From NCBI GenBank assembly GCA_001972305.1, contig BDDD01000120.1, positions 101,505 through 165,504 of the forward strand: a stretch of 64,000 nt of DNA, read 5' to 3'. The first letter of the stretch is position 1. Each line of letters starts with the position of its first letter. The position numbers and the translations under genes were made by a program. The notes below the pieces were generated by a model, which worked only from the letters and a program-made list of their open reading frames with translations, ran no database searches and was not told the origin of the DNA. Shown piece after piece: positions 46,485 to 57,085 of the stretch. This DNA comes from Cephalotus follicularis. Taxonomy: Eukaryota; Streptophyta; Magnoliopsida; Oxalidales; Cephalotaceae.

Positions 46485-47588
46485 ATGGAATCCAAGAGAA
46501 GAAAGAGCGTAGCATCAAAGCATCCACGACCATCTCAGGGTGTGTCTGACTACAATGACGATCTCTTTCTCTCAAAAGAGAATAAGACTAGGTATCACTC
46601 CGTTCTTAATTCTGTTAAATTGCACAATGAAAAATGGATAGCTAGTGATATTCTTGTTAGTAATTTTACTGTTGTTAAGTCATGGCTAGAGCAAATGGGT
46701 TGGTTGGAATATTTGTGCTCATCACACACCATTTACCCTAGGCTTGTTAAACTTTTCTATGCAAATCTAGAAAATTCAACTACATGTGTTGCCAATTCGA
46801 TTATCCTCGGTAATCAAATATCTATAACCCCCGAGCTTATTGCCGAAACCTTAGGAATTCCTAATTCCGGCATTACCCATTTCAATGACATTATGAAATT
46901 GGAGGCTATAAGTATCTGTTTAGAATGCCCTGATTTTAATCCTATCATGACGATGACTAGTAGTCATCTTCCAATAGCCACCTGCATTCTCCTCTTGCTA
47001 GTCACAAACGCTCTCTTGCCTAGAGAAGGCTCGCACACACTTCTATTCGAGCGAGACCTTAAATTCGTTGCTTGCATTAAAAATGGCACTCTTGTGAATC
47101 TTCCATATCTTGTAATCAATCACATGTTGTCTAGATCACAGTACATTCCTTACCCTATGCTCATAAGTAGGATCCTAGCATCCCTTAACCTTGACATATC
47201 CGATGATGAGCACAAGGTCAAACCAAACCATAAGCAACTCATCAACAAAGCCGGGCTTAGAAGCTGCAATATTAAGTTTGAGGATGGTGTGTGGGTACAA
47301 CAACTAGTCGGGGGAAGAGAACCTGCGAGGGAACCAGCTATGAGAGCCGGAGGAGATGAGGATAAAGAGGAAGAAGAAGATGATGTGCAATAGTTTGAAA
47401 TGAGGTCAAACGTTGGAGCGAGCAGCAGCAGTGGCAGCAGACCCACTCTAGAGTCTCTTCAGGCGAGGATGGATTTGGCTCAAGTAGATATTGAGTATCT
47501 TAGAGGAAGAGTGGACCAAATTTATGAAGGTCAAGCCACTCTCATCCAGATGTTCCAAAATGCCTTTCCACAAAACCCTCCTCCCTGA
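46485..47588 (+). pseudogene. SIRE-E third ORF (env-position protein), one amber stop
   Basis: The ATG at 46485 opens a frame of 368 codons with a single TAG at 47391-47393. I chose this ATG, not the upstream in-frame one at 46155, because leader-like sequence precedes it. The N-terminus is basic (KRRK, SKHPRP). The middle has FTVVKSWLEQMGWLEYL, YPRLVKLFYANL, NSIILGNQISITPELIAETLGIP and a hydrophobic run near residues 162-178 (LPIATCILLLLVTNALL). The C-terminus is acidic, then Ser-rich and coiled-coil-like. It resembles the putative plant transposon protein family often found after pol in SIRE elements. Function is unknown; it is not clearly a membrane glycoprotein. Confidence 0.82.
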
Positions 47589-48140
47589 TCATCATGAGCT
47601 ACATTGTTGCATTACATGTTCTCTTGTATTTTGAATTAAATATGTTCAAGGTTGAATATGTAATGTACTTCTTAGGTTGTTTACGAGATGTTTTTATTAC
47701 AAAAGACACTTTAAGTTGGATTATGTACTTGCCACTTTTCGTTTAATGAAAATGTGTTTTGCTCTTCACTTTCGTTTAACTAAATATGTATGCAAATGTT
47801 GAGGGGGAGCTCTTCAATCACATGCTTTGGTTGAGGGGGAGCTTCTGTTTATCTTTTTGTTGTTTGACAAAAAAGGGGAGAAATGTTTGGAAAGTTGCAT
47901 AAATGTTTTGGGAGTTGCATTTTGTAAATGTTATGTTATTGGAAGTTGCATTTTTTTTTAAAATGAATATTCGTTGAGATATGAAATTGTGTGAAATCTA
48001 GTGTTGAGCAAGTATATTTTGATATGCTTTATGCTATCAAATGCAATGGTTATGACAGAATTGATTATATTGAACTTTGGATGTTAAAAGTGTTTAGTTT
48101 GTCAAAAATTATGCAAACCTTGTATGTTTTGTCAATCATC
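47589..48140 (+). other. SIRE-E 3' untranslated region
   Basis: An AT-rich stretch between the third ORF and the polypurine tract. It contains repeated purine runs GAGGGGGAGCT (47799, 47833) and an AAAAAAGGGGAGAAATG run near 47870, resembling duplicated polypurine tracts. No coding potential is apparent. Confidence 0.6.
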
Positions 48141-48154
48141 AAAAAGGGGGAGAT
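48141..48154 (+). other. SIRE-E polypurine tract
   Basis: AAAAAGGGGGAGAT immediately precedes the 3' LTR start TGTTGG. Confidence 0.9.
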
Positions 48155-49566
48155 TGTTGGCCTTTGCCACCCTGTTAATTACCTTAGCATGTGTTATTTC
48201 AATGATTAACAAATATGTAATACCTGTATGCATAATTCTCTGAACTATCAATTCATATACTCACTTGATTTAATGCCCAAAGTTGTGCAAAGGTTATTTC
48301 TACAGATACAGGAAAAAACAGCCGACTGCCCAGGTTGGACAGCCGACTGTTTCGGTTGAGCAGTCGACTGTTTTGATTAAGCAGCCGACTGGTTCTTGAA
48401 GGAATCCCAGCAACTGCAGGTACACTCCACACCAGCCGACTGCATCAGGGGAGCAGCCAACTGCCAGGACAAAACAGCCGACTGCCAAGGAGGTCAAGTC
48501 GACTGTCAAGTGTGTCAAAATGAGGCAGTAGGTTTTTGAACTCCATACCATCTCAACCAGCCGACTGAAGCAGGACACCAGTCGACTGTCAAGGCTCACC
48601 AGTCGACTGTCAAGTATGTCAAATTGAGGCAGTAGGTTTTTGAACTCCATACCACCACAACTAGCCGACTGAAGCATGACACCAATCGACTGTCAACTTC
48701 TCCAGCCGACTGTCAACAAAATGTGCAACATTTGGCAGTAGCTTTTTGGAAGTCCAATCCACCTCAATCAGCCGACTGGAACAGAGCACCAACCGACTGT
48801 CAAGCCCCACCAGCCGACTGCTTAGAGGAAGCAGCCGACTACCTTCATCTTACGGCTATATTTGAAAAACGCGCCATCAACTCCAGCTGACTGCCCAGAA
48901 AATCCAGCCTACTGGATTGTGCCAGACATTCAAAAATAGATCCGTTGGAGCACATGTTTATAAAAAAAAGTGGAGCATTTTTCAAAGTACTTCATGCAAT
49001 CAAGTTGAATAATCATTCAAGCCAACTCAAGCAACATTCAAAACACTCTCAACACCAAAGGAGATCATCAAGAAACAATATCACATATTACAAAGCCTTC
49101 CTTATTTACATTCTCAATTACTAGAAGCTTTGTTAGATTTGAGCTAAATTGTAAACAAATTCGTTGGGAATTTGTAAACAATTCAAACACTTTCAATTTA
49201 CGTGTAAACAAGAGAGGTTGTCTCTTGTATTGCTCGGAGGGAGCGATCTTGTATTCGCTTGGTTGGAGCGAAAGTCATTGAAGCTCGGTTGGAGTTTCAA
49301 GCCCGGATTGAGGCATACTAGTGAAATACTCAAGGGGAGGCCTTGGGGAGTGGACGTAAGCGGTTTGCCGAACCACTATATATTTGTTTGCAACTCTCTC
49401 AACCCTACACTCTTTAATTTCCGCTTTTGTGTGATTGTGTTTAAATTGTTTCTAGGATATTTTCTAGTTTATTTTTAAAAGTCTATTCACCCCCCCTCTA
49501 GACTTCCTACATACGTGGCAGCTCCGGTGTCATTCCCAGAGGGGTAACCTATCTAGACTTCCTACA
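48155..49566 (+). repeat. SIRE-E 3' LTR with a 55-bp terminal extension
   Basis: It aligns with the 5' LTR up to 49511 (GACTTCCTACA). It then has 55 extra bases ending in a second CTAGACTTCCTACA before the acttc duplication. The RYCGAC array is at about 48320-48910 and the TATA box at 48959. Confidence 0.9.
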
Positions 49567-51217
49567 ACTTCACTCTAAAAAAAAAAAACACTTCACATTT
49601 TCAGCAGAAAATGCTTATCACTAGCCCTCTTCTTCTCTCTCCCACTTTCCCATTCACTCAGGATCATGGTCCTCACTCCTAGGGAGTCTGTGGCCATGAT
49701 CCTCACGTTCCCATAACATGCAAGAATAGGAGACGGATGCTGGATATGAGAGAGAAAACGTGCCCACGAAGTGAGTTCGTGCACAGGTTGCATGTCCTGC
49801 TCAAAGACGTCGATGCTTTCCAAAAGACATCGACGCTTATGTAATGTGGCACTAAAGACATCAATGCTTTCTAAAGGACATCGACGCCTACAAAAACATT
49901 AAGCATTGACGTCTTTCTAAAAGGCGTCGATGCTTTGTGTGGCAAGTGAAGCAATTAGAGTCTAACTCTTTTAGTGATCTCATGTACCCTTCGAATATTT
50001 GTTAAGTAAGATCAAACATATTTGTTTCCACAAAATGCAAAATCCACATAACCGATATTTTACACCAAGACTTAATATGTCAAATATATTAAAGATCTAA
50101 TCATTATTGGGCAGGGACCCTTTAAAATATTGGTTAAAACAAGAGGTGTTCGTAAATTAACAAAATACCCCTAGGGTCCGGTTTAGCCATTCAAAATGCT
50201 TCTTGCCAATTTAAATGCTATCGGAATAATATCTAATATTATCCAGATGGAAAAATTAATCTAATTAATTTTCCCAGATCTCATAAACCCTAGATTTTCT
50301 AAGTCATCAATTCACATGTACTATAATCCCTTGTCATGCTTGGCCCCGATTGAGGTCTTGGGTAAGGATATGTGTCAATGCTAGATAATACCTCAATAAC
50401 TAAAATATCTGATCATTACTAGGACCTTTGGTAAACTCTCCGAAAATCTAATTTCCAGTCTACCTCAACCTTGGCCAAGGATTTCATAAGTCCAAAGTAT
50501 AATCAGATCATAATAGGGCCGATCATCTTCGCTCAGGTGTGACAATCCCTTATTGTGCACTCACTTACATTCGTATAGATTCGATCATACCCAAAGACCA
50601 CCCGATTGCCAGCCCTGTGTAAGGACTAGGTAAGGTGGAGATCAAAGCATAACCGTCTCCATACAATATACAGCAGTCACTCAGGTCTAAGGATCAGACG
50701 AGTTAGAGAACTTGCTAAGTAATGATCACTTATACACAACCGCAACAAGTAGGAGTCACTCCTGACATGAGAATAGCGACTATCCAAATAGTGTCTCCTA
50801 TGCGGGTCCAGTTCAGTGTACATCCTCCCAGCGCACACCCCGTATTTGCCCTAGTGTCCAACACAGATGGTAGTGAGAGAATCCATCCTCCAATTCCAAG
50901 AGCAGGCAACATACGTGCAAGTCTATCTGGTTCACTAATGCCCACAAAGTGAACCTATGACTTGGAACTAATTTGACATAAGGAATAAGGTAACCAGTCT
51001 CACAGCCTCCATGCCAAGCATCCAACCTTATGTCAGGGTAACACAAGTATAAGTAGGTAATTAATAAACTACTTCAATTAAGCGATAAAATACAAGTGAT
51101 ATAGCCATAACAAATTTGCAGGCATCATATATAAGGAATAAGATTGTTTCATACAAGAACAAATATAAAACGATAGTCCATCCAATGGCTTGCTGGGTCA
51201 CTATATCTAACAATCTA

Positions 51218-51723
51218 CAGGACCAAGAGTTGGATCAACAGCTTCGCATGTGGGTACATCCAGAGCAAGTGGTAGCCGACATCAAGGCAGACCTGCAGCG
51301 ACTGCGAGAGTTTATGCTCTGAACAAAGATGATGCCCTCAGATCTCCAGATGTGGCAATAGGTAAGGTCAATATCTTTTGAAGAGATGCCACCATTTTGT
51401 TTGATACAGGAGCCTCTTTATCTTTTGTTGCCCATGCATTTTGCATTCATGCGTGCCATGTGTTGAGTTCCTTGGATGGGAAGATTGCAGTATCTGTTCC
51501 AACGGGCCAAAGCTACCTGGTAGACAGAGTCTACAAGAATTACGATGTTGTGATTAAGGGACAAAATTTTCCCGTCGTCCTTATTCCTTTTCGCATCGAC
51601 CATTTTGATGCCATCCTCGGCAAGGATTGGCTTGTGACGCACCAAGCAGTGGTGGATTATTCACGAAAGATTGTTTCCTTTCATTTGCCTGACGGATCAG
51701 ACTTGGAGTTAGCTTGTAAATAA
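51218..51723 (+). pseudogene. Gypsy-B gag end and protease
   Basis: It resumes the frame broken at 21875 with the gag-protease linker (ATARVYALNKDDA). One stop follows, then the protease LFDTGASLSFVA. Later blocks ISVPTGQ-like and DAILGKDWLVTHQAVVDY are present to 51723. The protease would mature the polyprotein. Confidence 0.85.
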
Positions 51724-51741
51724 CGTTCAGTACCGATAAAG

Positions 51742-52556
51742 ATGATCTCGGCCTTGGTAGCACGTAAGATTATGGGAAAAGGTGGACAAGTATTTTTGGC
51801 TCATGTAGTGGATGCTCGGATGCCTTTGCCAGAGATGGAGGACATCCCGGTAGTTCGTGACTTCCCAGATGTTTTTCCAGAGGAGCTACCAACTCATCCG
51901 CTAGACAGAGAGATAAACTTTGTTATCGAGTTGATCCCTGGGATGACTCCTATATCCCTTGTTCCTTACCGTATGGCACCGGTAGAGCTGAAGGAATTGA
52001 AGGTGTAATTGCAAGAATTTCTAGAAAAAGGATTTATTCGACCTAGTAGTTCTCCATGGGGTGTTCCTATCTTGTTCGTAAAGAACAAGGATGGGGCAAT
52101 GCGGTTGTGTATCAACTGCAGGCAGCTCAACAAGGTCACTGTGCGAAACAAGTATCCGTTGCATGAATTGATGACTTGTTTGACCAGTTGTGAGGTGCCA
52201 TCGTGTTTTCAAAGATAGATCTTCGATCAGGATATAACCAGCTGAAGGCGAGAGAAGGAGACATTTCGAAGACGGAATTTCGATCTCGATATGTCCTCTA
52301 TCAGTTATCGGTCATGCCGTTTGGGTTGACCAATGCGCCAGCCGCATTCATGGATTTGATGAATCAAGTGTTTCAACCTTCCCTTGATACCTTTGTGGTA
52401 GTGTTCATAGACAACGTTATGGTGTATTCTAACAGTCAGGCCGAGCATGAGGAACACCTGAAGATGAATTTGCAGACCTTGAGAAACCATAAGTTGTATG
52501 CCAAGTTCAACAAGTGTGAATTTTGGTTGGACAAGGTTGTATTTTGGGTCATGTGA
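51742..52556 (+). pseudogene. Gypsy-B reverse transcriptase, broken with altered active site
   Basis: The first segment has [19 protein letters not shown] and PYRMAPVELKELK; a stop follows. Next is [32 protein letters not shown], then a frameshift at about 52200. The last part has [32 protein letters not shown] and [10 protein letters not shown] in place of FIDD, so the second catalytic Asp is Asn. [14 protein letters not shown] ends the segment. Confidence 0.9.
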
Positions 52557-53209
52557 TCTAGGGCCAAGGTGTTGAAGTGGACCCGAGGAAGATCGAAGCG
52601 GTGTTAGCTTAGGAGCGACCCAAAAACATGTCCAAGGTACGTAGTTTCCTTGGTCTGGCTGGCTATTATCGAAGGTTCGTTGAAGGATTCTCTTTGATAG
52701 CAACTCCTTTGTCGAAGTTGATAAGGAAGGAAGTGAAGTTTGTTTGGTCCGAGGACTGTGAGAAGACCTTCTGTGAGCTAAGGGATAGGCTTATGTCGGC
52801 CGCTGTGTTGACTCTTCCTTCTCCTAATGATGGTTTTGTGGTATACAGTGATGCGTCCCATCAAGGGCTATGTTGTGTATTGATGCAACACAGGAAGGTT
52901 ATAGCCTATGCGTCGAGGCAGTTGAAGAATCATGAGTGGAATTACCTTACCCATGATTTGGAGTTAGCGGTGGTGGTGTTTGCCTAAAAGATATGGCGCC
53001 ACTACTTGTATGGAGAGGTTTGCCAGATCTTTACCGACCACAAGAGTTTAAGTTATTTGTCCTCACAGCAACATCTCAACATGAGACAGAGAAGATGGAA
53101 TGAGCTCATCAAGGATTATGATTGCACCATTGAGTATCATCCTGGTCAAGCCAACGTCGTGGCTGATGCGCTGAGTAGGAGGTCCTCAGTTTCCCTGGCT
53201 CACATTTAG
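52557..53209 (+). pseudogene. Gypsy-B RNase H region, broken
   Basis: The connection ([19 protein letters not shown]) and RNase H ([37 protein letters not shown]) run to a stop at 52985. They resume with [32 protein letters not shown] and [16 protein letters not shown], ending at 53209. Confidence 0.88.
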
Positions 53210-54302
53210 TCGGTCCACCTTTCGATGTTGGAGGAGTTTAGGTCCTTAGGTGCAGAGCTTGCAGCCAAGGACAATGGAGCAATGCTCGCTTCTCTGCAAG
53301 TAAGATCCATGTTGGTGGAACAGATCCGAGGAGTGCAGGAATAGAATTGGAGGCTACCAAAGTTTATGAAGCAGGTCAGAGAAGTATCTCAAACTGACTT
53401 CCACATTGGAGATGATGGTGCTCTGACGTTTGGGCAGAGGATATGCGTTCTGCTTATTGAGACAATTAAGAGGCAGATTTTGGAGGAAGCACATTGTTCT
53501 CCTTGGTCAATGCATCCTGGAAGTACCAATATGTATCGTGATCTCAGATAGTTGTATTGGTGGCGTGCCATGAAGCAAGGGATTTCCAGGTTTGTCGCAG
53601 AGTTCTTGACGTGCTAGCAGGTGAAGGCCGAGCGTCAAAAACCCTCAGGTCTTCTCCAGTGGCTTCCTATCCCGGAATGGAAGTGGCATCACATAACCAT
53701 GGATTTAGTCTCGGGTTTTCCTTTGACAAAGAGGAAGCACGATGGTGTGTGGGTGATAGTGGATACACTGACCAAGTTTACTCACTTACTACCGATATGG
53801 ATGGAGTTTTTCTTGGATAGGATAGCTCGGTTGTATGTCGACGGTATCGTTAGGTTGCATGGGATTCCCGACAGTATTGCCTCGGACTGGGATCCCAGGT
53901 TCACTTCGAGATTCTGGCGGAGCTTGCAAAGAGAGTTGGGTACGCACATGCGACTCAGTATGGCGTATCATCCTCAGACTGATGGGGAGTCTGAGCATGC
54001 TACCTCAGACCCAGAGATAGTTGGGATGACCACCTAACCTTGATCGAGTTCGCCTACAACAATAGCTACCAAGCGAGCATTGGTATGGCTCCTTATGAAG
54101 CTTTGTATGGTAGACGTTGTAGAATCCCTTTATGCTGGAATGAAGTGGGAGAGCAAAGGCTTTTGGGACCTGAGTTAGTGCAAGATGCGGTAGGGAAAGT
54201 GAAGGTTATCTGAGACAGATTGCGTGCAGCGCAGAGCAGACAAAAGAGTTATGCCGACAAGCGTCGTAAGGATTTGGAGTTCTCGGTGGGTGATAAGGTT
54301 TT
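53210..54302 (+). pseudogene. Gypsy-B integrase, truncated by the element at 54303
   Basis: The zinc module (EEAHCSPWSMHPGSTNMYRDLR, then TC followed by TAG) is split by stops. The core continues with ITMDLVSGFPLT, VIVDTLTKFTHLLP, ASDWDPRFTSRFW (Arg of SDRD changed to Trp), MAYHPQTDGESEHA and, after a shift, EFAYNNSYQASIGMAP and ALYGRRC. QSRQKSYADKRR and FSVGDKVF precede the break. No chromodomain is visible because the element is cut here. Confidence 0.87.
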
Positions 54303-55813
54303 TGTCACACCCCATTTTCAGTAAACAGCAGATATGGTAAAGGCAATTAACATAAAAGATTCAGCTTATGCAAAATACAAAGAATTTAAACTTTTCAAAC
54401 ATGATATCAGTTGTGGAAGCCTTAAGAAACCCATAAGCTGAAAAGCACGTAACGTGCGTCCCATACTACACGTTACCAAACACATGTCTGTCATAGTTAA
54501 AAGCCCACAAAATGGAGCGTGATCCAAATCCAACAACATTATAAAACAAATAAACCTGAAGTACGGTACACAACACCCTTCCAATACATAACCAGCTTAA
54601 CAAAACCCAAAAGGACATAACCCAAGTAAAAACTTTATTAAAGCTTGTTCTTCGTCCACGCTGGTCCAAAACCGGTCCACTGCATCAATCTGTAAAGTAG
54701 GCGGTTAGCCTTTGTCCTCACTCGGCTAAGTCATAAGAGTAAGTCGGGATTAACAGTACATGCATGTCATGAGATGTATGCGTAGTGATGCAGTACAGTA
54801 AAAATATCAGTTTATATTTATATGAAAATATATATAAGTTAGCAGTACAGTAAAATAACAGTGGAGATATATATGAAAATATATATGCATCATCAGTACA
54901 GTAGTAACCTAGCCAGGGCTACATAAAACAGGCACAGTAGCATCCGCATAGGACCAGTATACAGTAAACAGTAAGTCCACAAACGGACCAACAAAAAGGC
55001 AGTCAGTATGTACAACACCGCCAACTCCTGGGCTCATGTTGCACTCTCGCTTCGGTCCCGTCTCCGGACAACCAAGCAAGTCAACAGTACAGTACAGTGA
55101 GTTACCCAGCCAACTCCTGGTCACTAGGTCAACCCTACCACTAGTCAATGATGTCAGTCCTCACCACGTAACTAGTACGGCGCAAACAAAACCACAAACC
55201 AAGCACAAAGCAGTCACAGTAAACAGTGCAGTAACAGTTCATGTCATTTTACAAAATGATCGCTTGATCAGTAAAAAGGAAGTTCATTTCAAGACATTTT
55301 TAAAAGTCATAAACACTTGAAATGTGTATTTTCAGTAAGTAGGAAATACTTTAAACAGTTCAGTAGTGGAAATCGCTTTCCCAGTATGTTCGAAAATATG
55401 TCAATATCCATTATATATTTTTGTACTCAAACACAGAGGTTTTCAAACTCATATATGCATTTCTAAATTAATATAACAATTTAGAAATCATAAACAGTTC
55501 ATAAACAACCAGTAAACAGTACATATGCAATGCATACGAATGATCTAATGCACCTTCACTGGAATCGGGATCGTTTCGTGTCATTTAAGTAAGAAAACTT
55601 CCAAACAGTATAAGAAGGCATCAATGTCTATTCTTAGGCATCGATGTTTTTGTCCTGTAAGCGTCGATGCTCAACTCCTTAATGTCAGCGCTTTCCATTG
55701 TTCCGAAGACATCGATGTCCAACTTATACACGTCGACGCTCAAGGTATGGAACCTTAAACGCCAGCGTATTGCTTAAGGCGTCGACGCATTAAGGTAGGA
55801 ACCGTAGACGTCG
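54303..55813 (-). mobile_element. Tekay-D-like LTR, partial, split by Gypsy-F
   Basis: It starts TGTCACACCCC within Gypsy-B integrase. Long blocks match the Tekay-D LTR in order, for example GCCCACAAAATGGAGCGTGATC, the region around CTCGGCTAAGTCATAA, ACAGTA-rich stretches and the RTCGAC cluster at 55615-55810. It is clearly more diverged than the two Tekay-D LTRs are from each other. The rest lies beyond Gypsy-F, outside the window. The orientation is that of Tekay-D. Confidence 0.85.
55615..55810. repeat. RTCGAC motif cluster in the Tekay-D-like LTR
   Basis: Words such as AGGCATCGATGT, AAGCGTCGATGC, AAGACATCGATGTCC and AAGGCGTCGACGC. Their positions correspond to the Tekay-D cluster at 26610-26885. 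Confidence 0.8.
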
Positions 55814-55924
55814 TGTAATAACCAGAAATTTTCATTAGAGATATTATTTATAAAAGTATGATTTCTGTTGTTGAGATTAGCAAATGCTACAAGGGACCCG
55901 TAATATGACCCTAACGCTCCAGGG

Positions 55925-56010
55925 GATTCGGGGGTTCCACTCCCCGGTGAGCGGACAGGGGGTCCCACTGCCTGGACAGCGGGCAGGGGCTCGAGGGCAG
56001 CGCCCTCGGA
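55925..56010. repeat. GC-rich hairpin block in the Gypsy-F LTR
   Basis: Three short inverted repeats stand out in otherwise AT-rich LTR sequence, the third being CGAGGGC/GCCCTCG with a 3-base loop. In the other LTR (61981-62055) the first two are perfect (TCCGCTC/GAGCGGA and CCCGCTA/TAGCGGG). Confidence 0.75.
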
Positions 56011-56164
56011 AGAAAATTTAATTTGAATATTTGTTTTGGACTGGAACAATTTGAAGTCATTATTTATGGATATACGGTAGATATACGATTATTTTAAGGA
56101 TTGTACTGTGTGCCGTAAGCATGTTTGCGCGTCTTGGGACGTTGAAAGCGTCAAATGCCTATTT

Positions 56165-56410
56165 AAAAGCGTCGACAGTTTGGTGAAATGCCATATAGCG
56201 TAGACAATTATTTTAAGGCGTCGACAGTTTGGCTTCTTTTGCAGGCACCGAATTTGTGAGTTAAAGCGTCGACAGTTTTTTATAGTGTAATGGAGAAAGC
56301 GGCGACGCTTTCAAGCGTTAATTTCCTTTGTTGCACGTCAACATGCAGCGCTTAGAGGGCAAAGCGACAGCACTTTGGGGCTTAAGCGGCGACGCTTAGC
56401 GCTTAACCTC
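56165..56410 (+). repeat. GTCGAC motif cluster upstream of the Gypsy-F TATA box
   Basis: AAAGCGTCGACAGTTT-type words with variants CGGCGACGCTT and CGTAGACA. The second LTR has the same cluster at 62213-62470. Confidence 0.82.
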
Positions 56411-56928
56411 CGACTCTTTACAAAAAAGGACGCGTGTGGCACAACGGATGGAAGAGATGCGCTCCCATGCGTTAAAAATGCCAAGTGTCACTTTCTGATG
56501 TAGGGGGATGACGTTGGGCACCTGAAGACTTCCTCTAAATACCCCATTCGGCCCTATTACTCAGCACAGAGGGAAAGAGAGAAGAGGCAGATGGGAGAGA
56601 AAGAAGAAGAGAGGAAGAAAGGGAGAGAAAGAAGAAGAGAGGGAGAGAAAGAGAAGGAGAGAAAGAAGGAGAGAAAAGATAGGAGAAGAGAAAAAGTAGG
56701 GGAATTTTAGTATAAGGAAGGAGAGTCCTGCTGAGATGGGTATAAAGGAAGAAAGAAGGAAAATAAAGCAAGGTAAGGATTCCTAATCACCTTTCCAAAG
56801 TATTTTACGGTGGTAAGGAAAAATGCTATTTTTATACCAAAGTATTTTATGAAAATTTTATATTTTTACCAAAGTATTTTATACTTACTTATTTTAAAGT
56901 ATTTTCTGGAAAACTATAGTTATTATTA

Positions 56929-57085
56929 TTTTACAAAAATGTTTTAAATTCAATTTTACAAATGTTTTCAAAATGTTTTACAAAAACGTTTTAAAATCAG
57001 TTTTTCAAATGTTTTACAAAAACTGTTTTCAAAATGTTTTACAAATGTTTTTCAAAATGTTTTCAAATGTTTTACAAATTTGTTT
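56929..57085. repeat. TTTTACAAA-type tandem repeat
   Basis: Ten or so degenerate repeats of ATGTTTTACAAA and GTTTTCAAAATG, spaced about 12-18 bp, forming an AT-rich minisatellite within the LTR. Confidence 0.75.

Larger units (their letters stand above)
38845..49566 (+). mobile_element. SIRE-E: SIRE/Maximus-type Ty1/copia element with a third ORF
   Basis: It begins TGTTGGCC, ends CTTCCTACA and is flanked by perfect acttc duplications (38840-38844, 49567-49571). LTRs are 38845-40221 and 48155-49566. In order it has a primer-binding site, gag (interrupted by a solo LTR), a second knuckle domain, protease, integrase, RT, RNase H, a third ORF and a polypurine tract. It is the best preserved element here: RT has an intact YVDD and few lesions. 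The two LTRs differ by 3 bases in their first 72, so it is not brand new. Confidence 0.94.
21876..51212 (-). mobile_element. Copia-C: Ty1/copia element carrying two nested insertions
   Basis: On the plus strand it runs from TGATGGAAACGG to TATCTAACA, flanked by atgta (21871-21875) and atcta (51213-51217), one mismatch apart. Coding is on the minus strand: gag with one knuckle, protease, integrase, RT, RNase H, the copia order. The 3' LTR is 21876-24044. The 5' LTR is 38314-51212 minus SIRE-E, about 2.17 kb of own sequence, equal in size to the other LTR. Tekay-D sits in its RT. Its long leader (36538-38313) is unusual. Pol keeps an intact YVDD motif, but several stops make it inactive. Confidence 0.9.
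38314..51212 (-). repeat. Copia-C 5' LTR, split by SIRE-E
   Basis: Its own sequence is 38314-38844 plus 49572-51212 (about 2172 bp). The LTR end next to the primer-binding site reads AGATGG where the outer LTR has TGATGG. The undisturbed target sequence, with acttc once, is visible in the other LTR near 22401-22405. Confidence 0.9.
17964..54302 (+). mobile_element. Gypsy-B: oldest Ty3/gypsy element, split by Copia-C
   Basis: The 5' LTR, primer-binding site and gag are at 17964-21875; protease through integrase are at 51218-54302. Removing 21876-51217 rejoins the gag C-terminal region in frame to the gag-protease linker (ARVYALN) across one target-site copy, showing that the two parts are one element. 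The integrase is cut off at 54303 by a further insertion, and the 3' LTR lies beyond the window. Pol contains many stops and the RT active site is altered, consistent with age. Confidence 0.88.

Noticed and set aside
56535..56771. Leu/Ser/Phe-rich minus-strand frame that looks like a membrane protein
   Set aside because: It is the complement of the purine-rich leader in the Gypsy-F LTR and recurs in the second LTR; compositional artefact.
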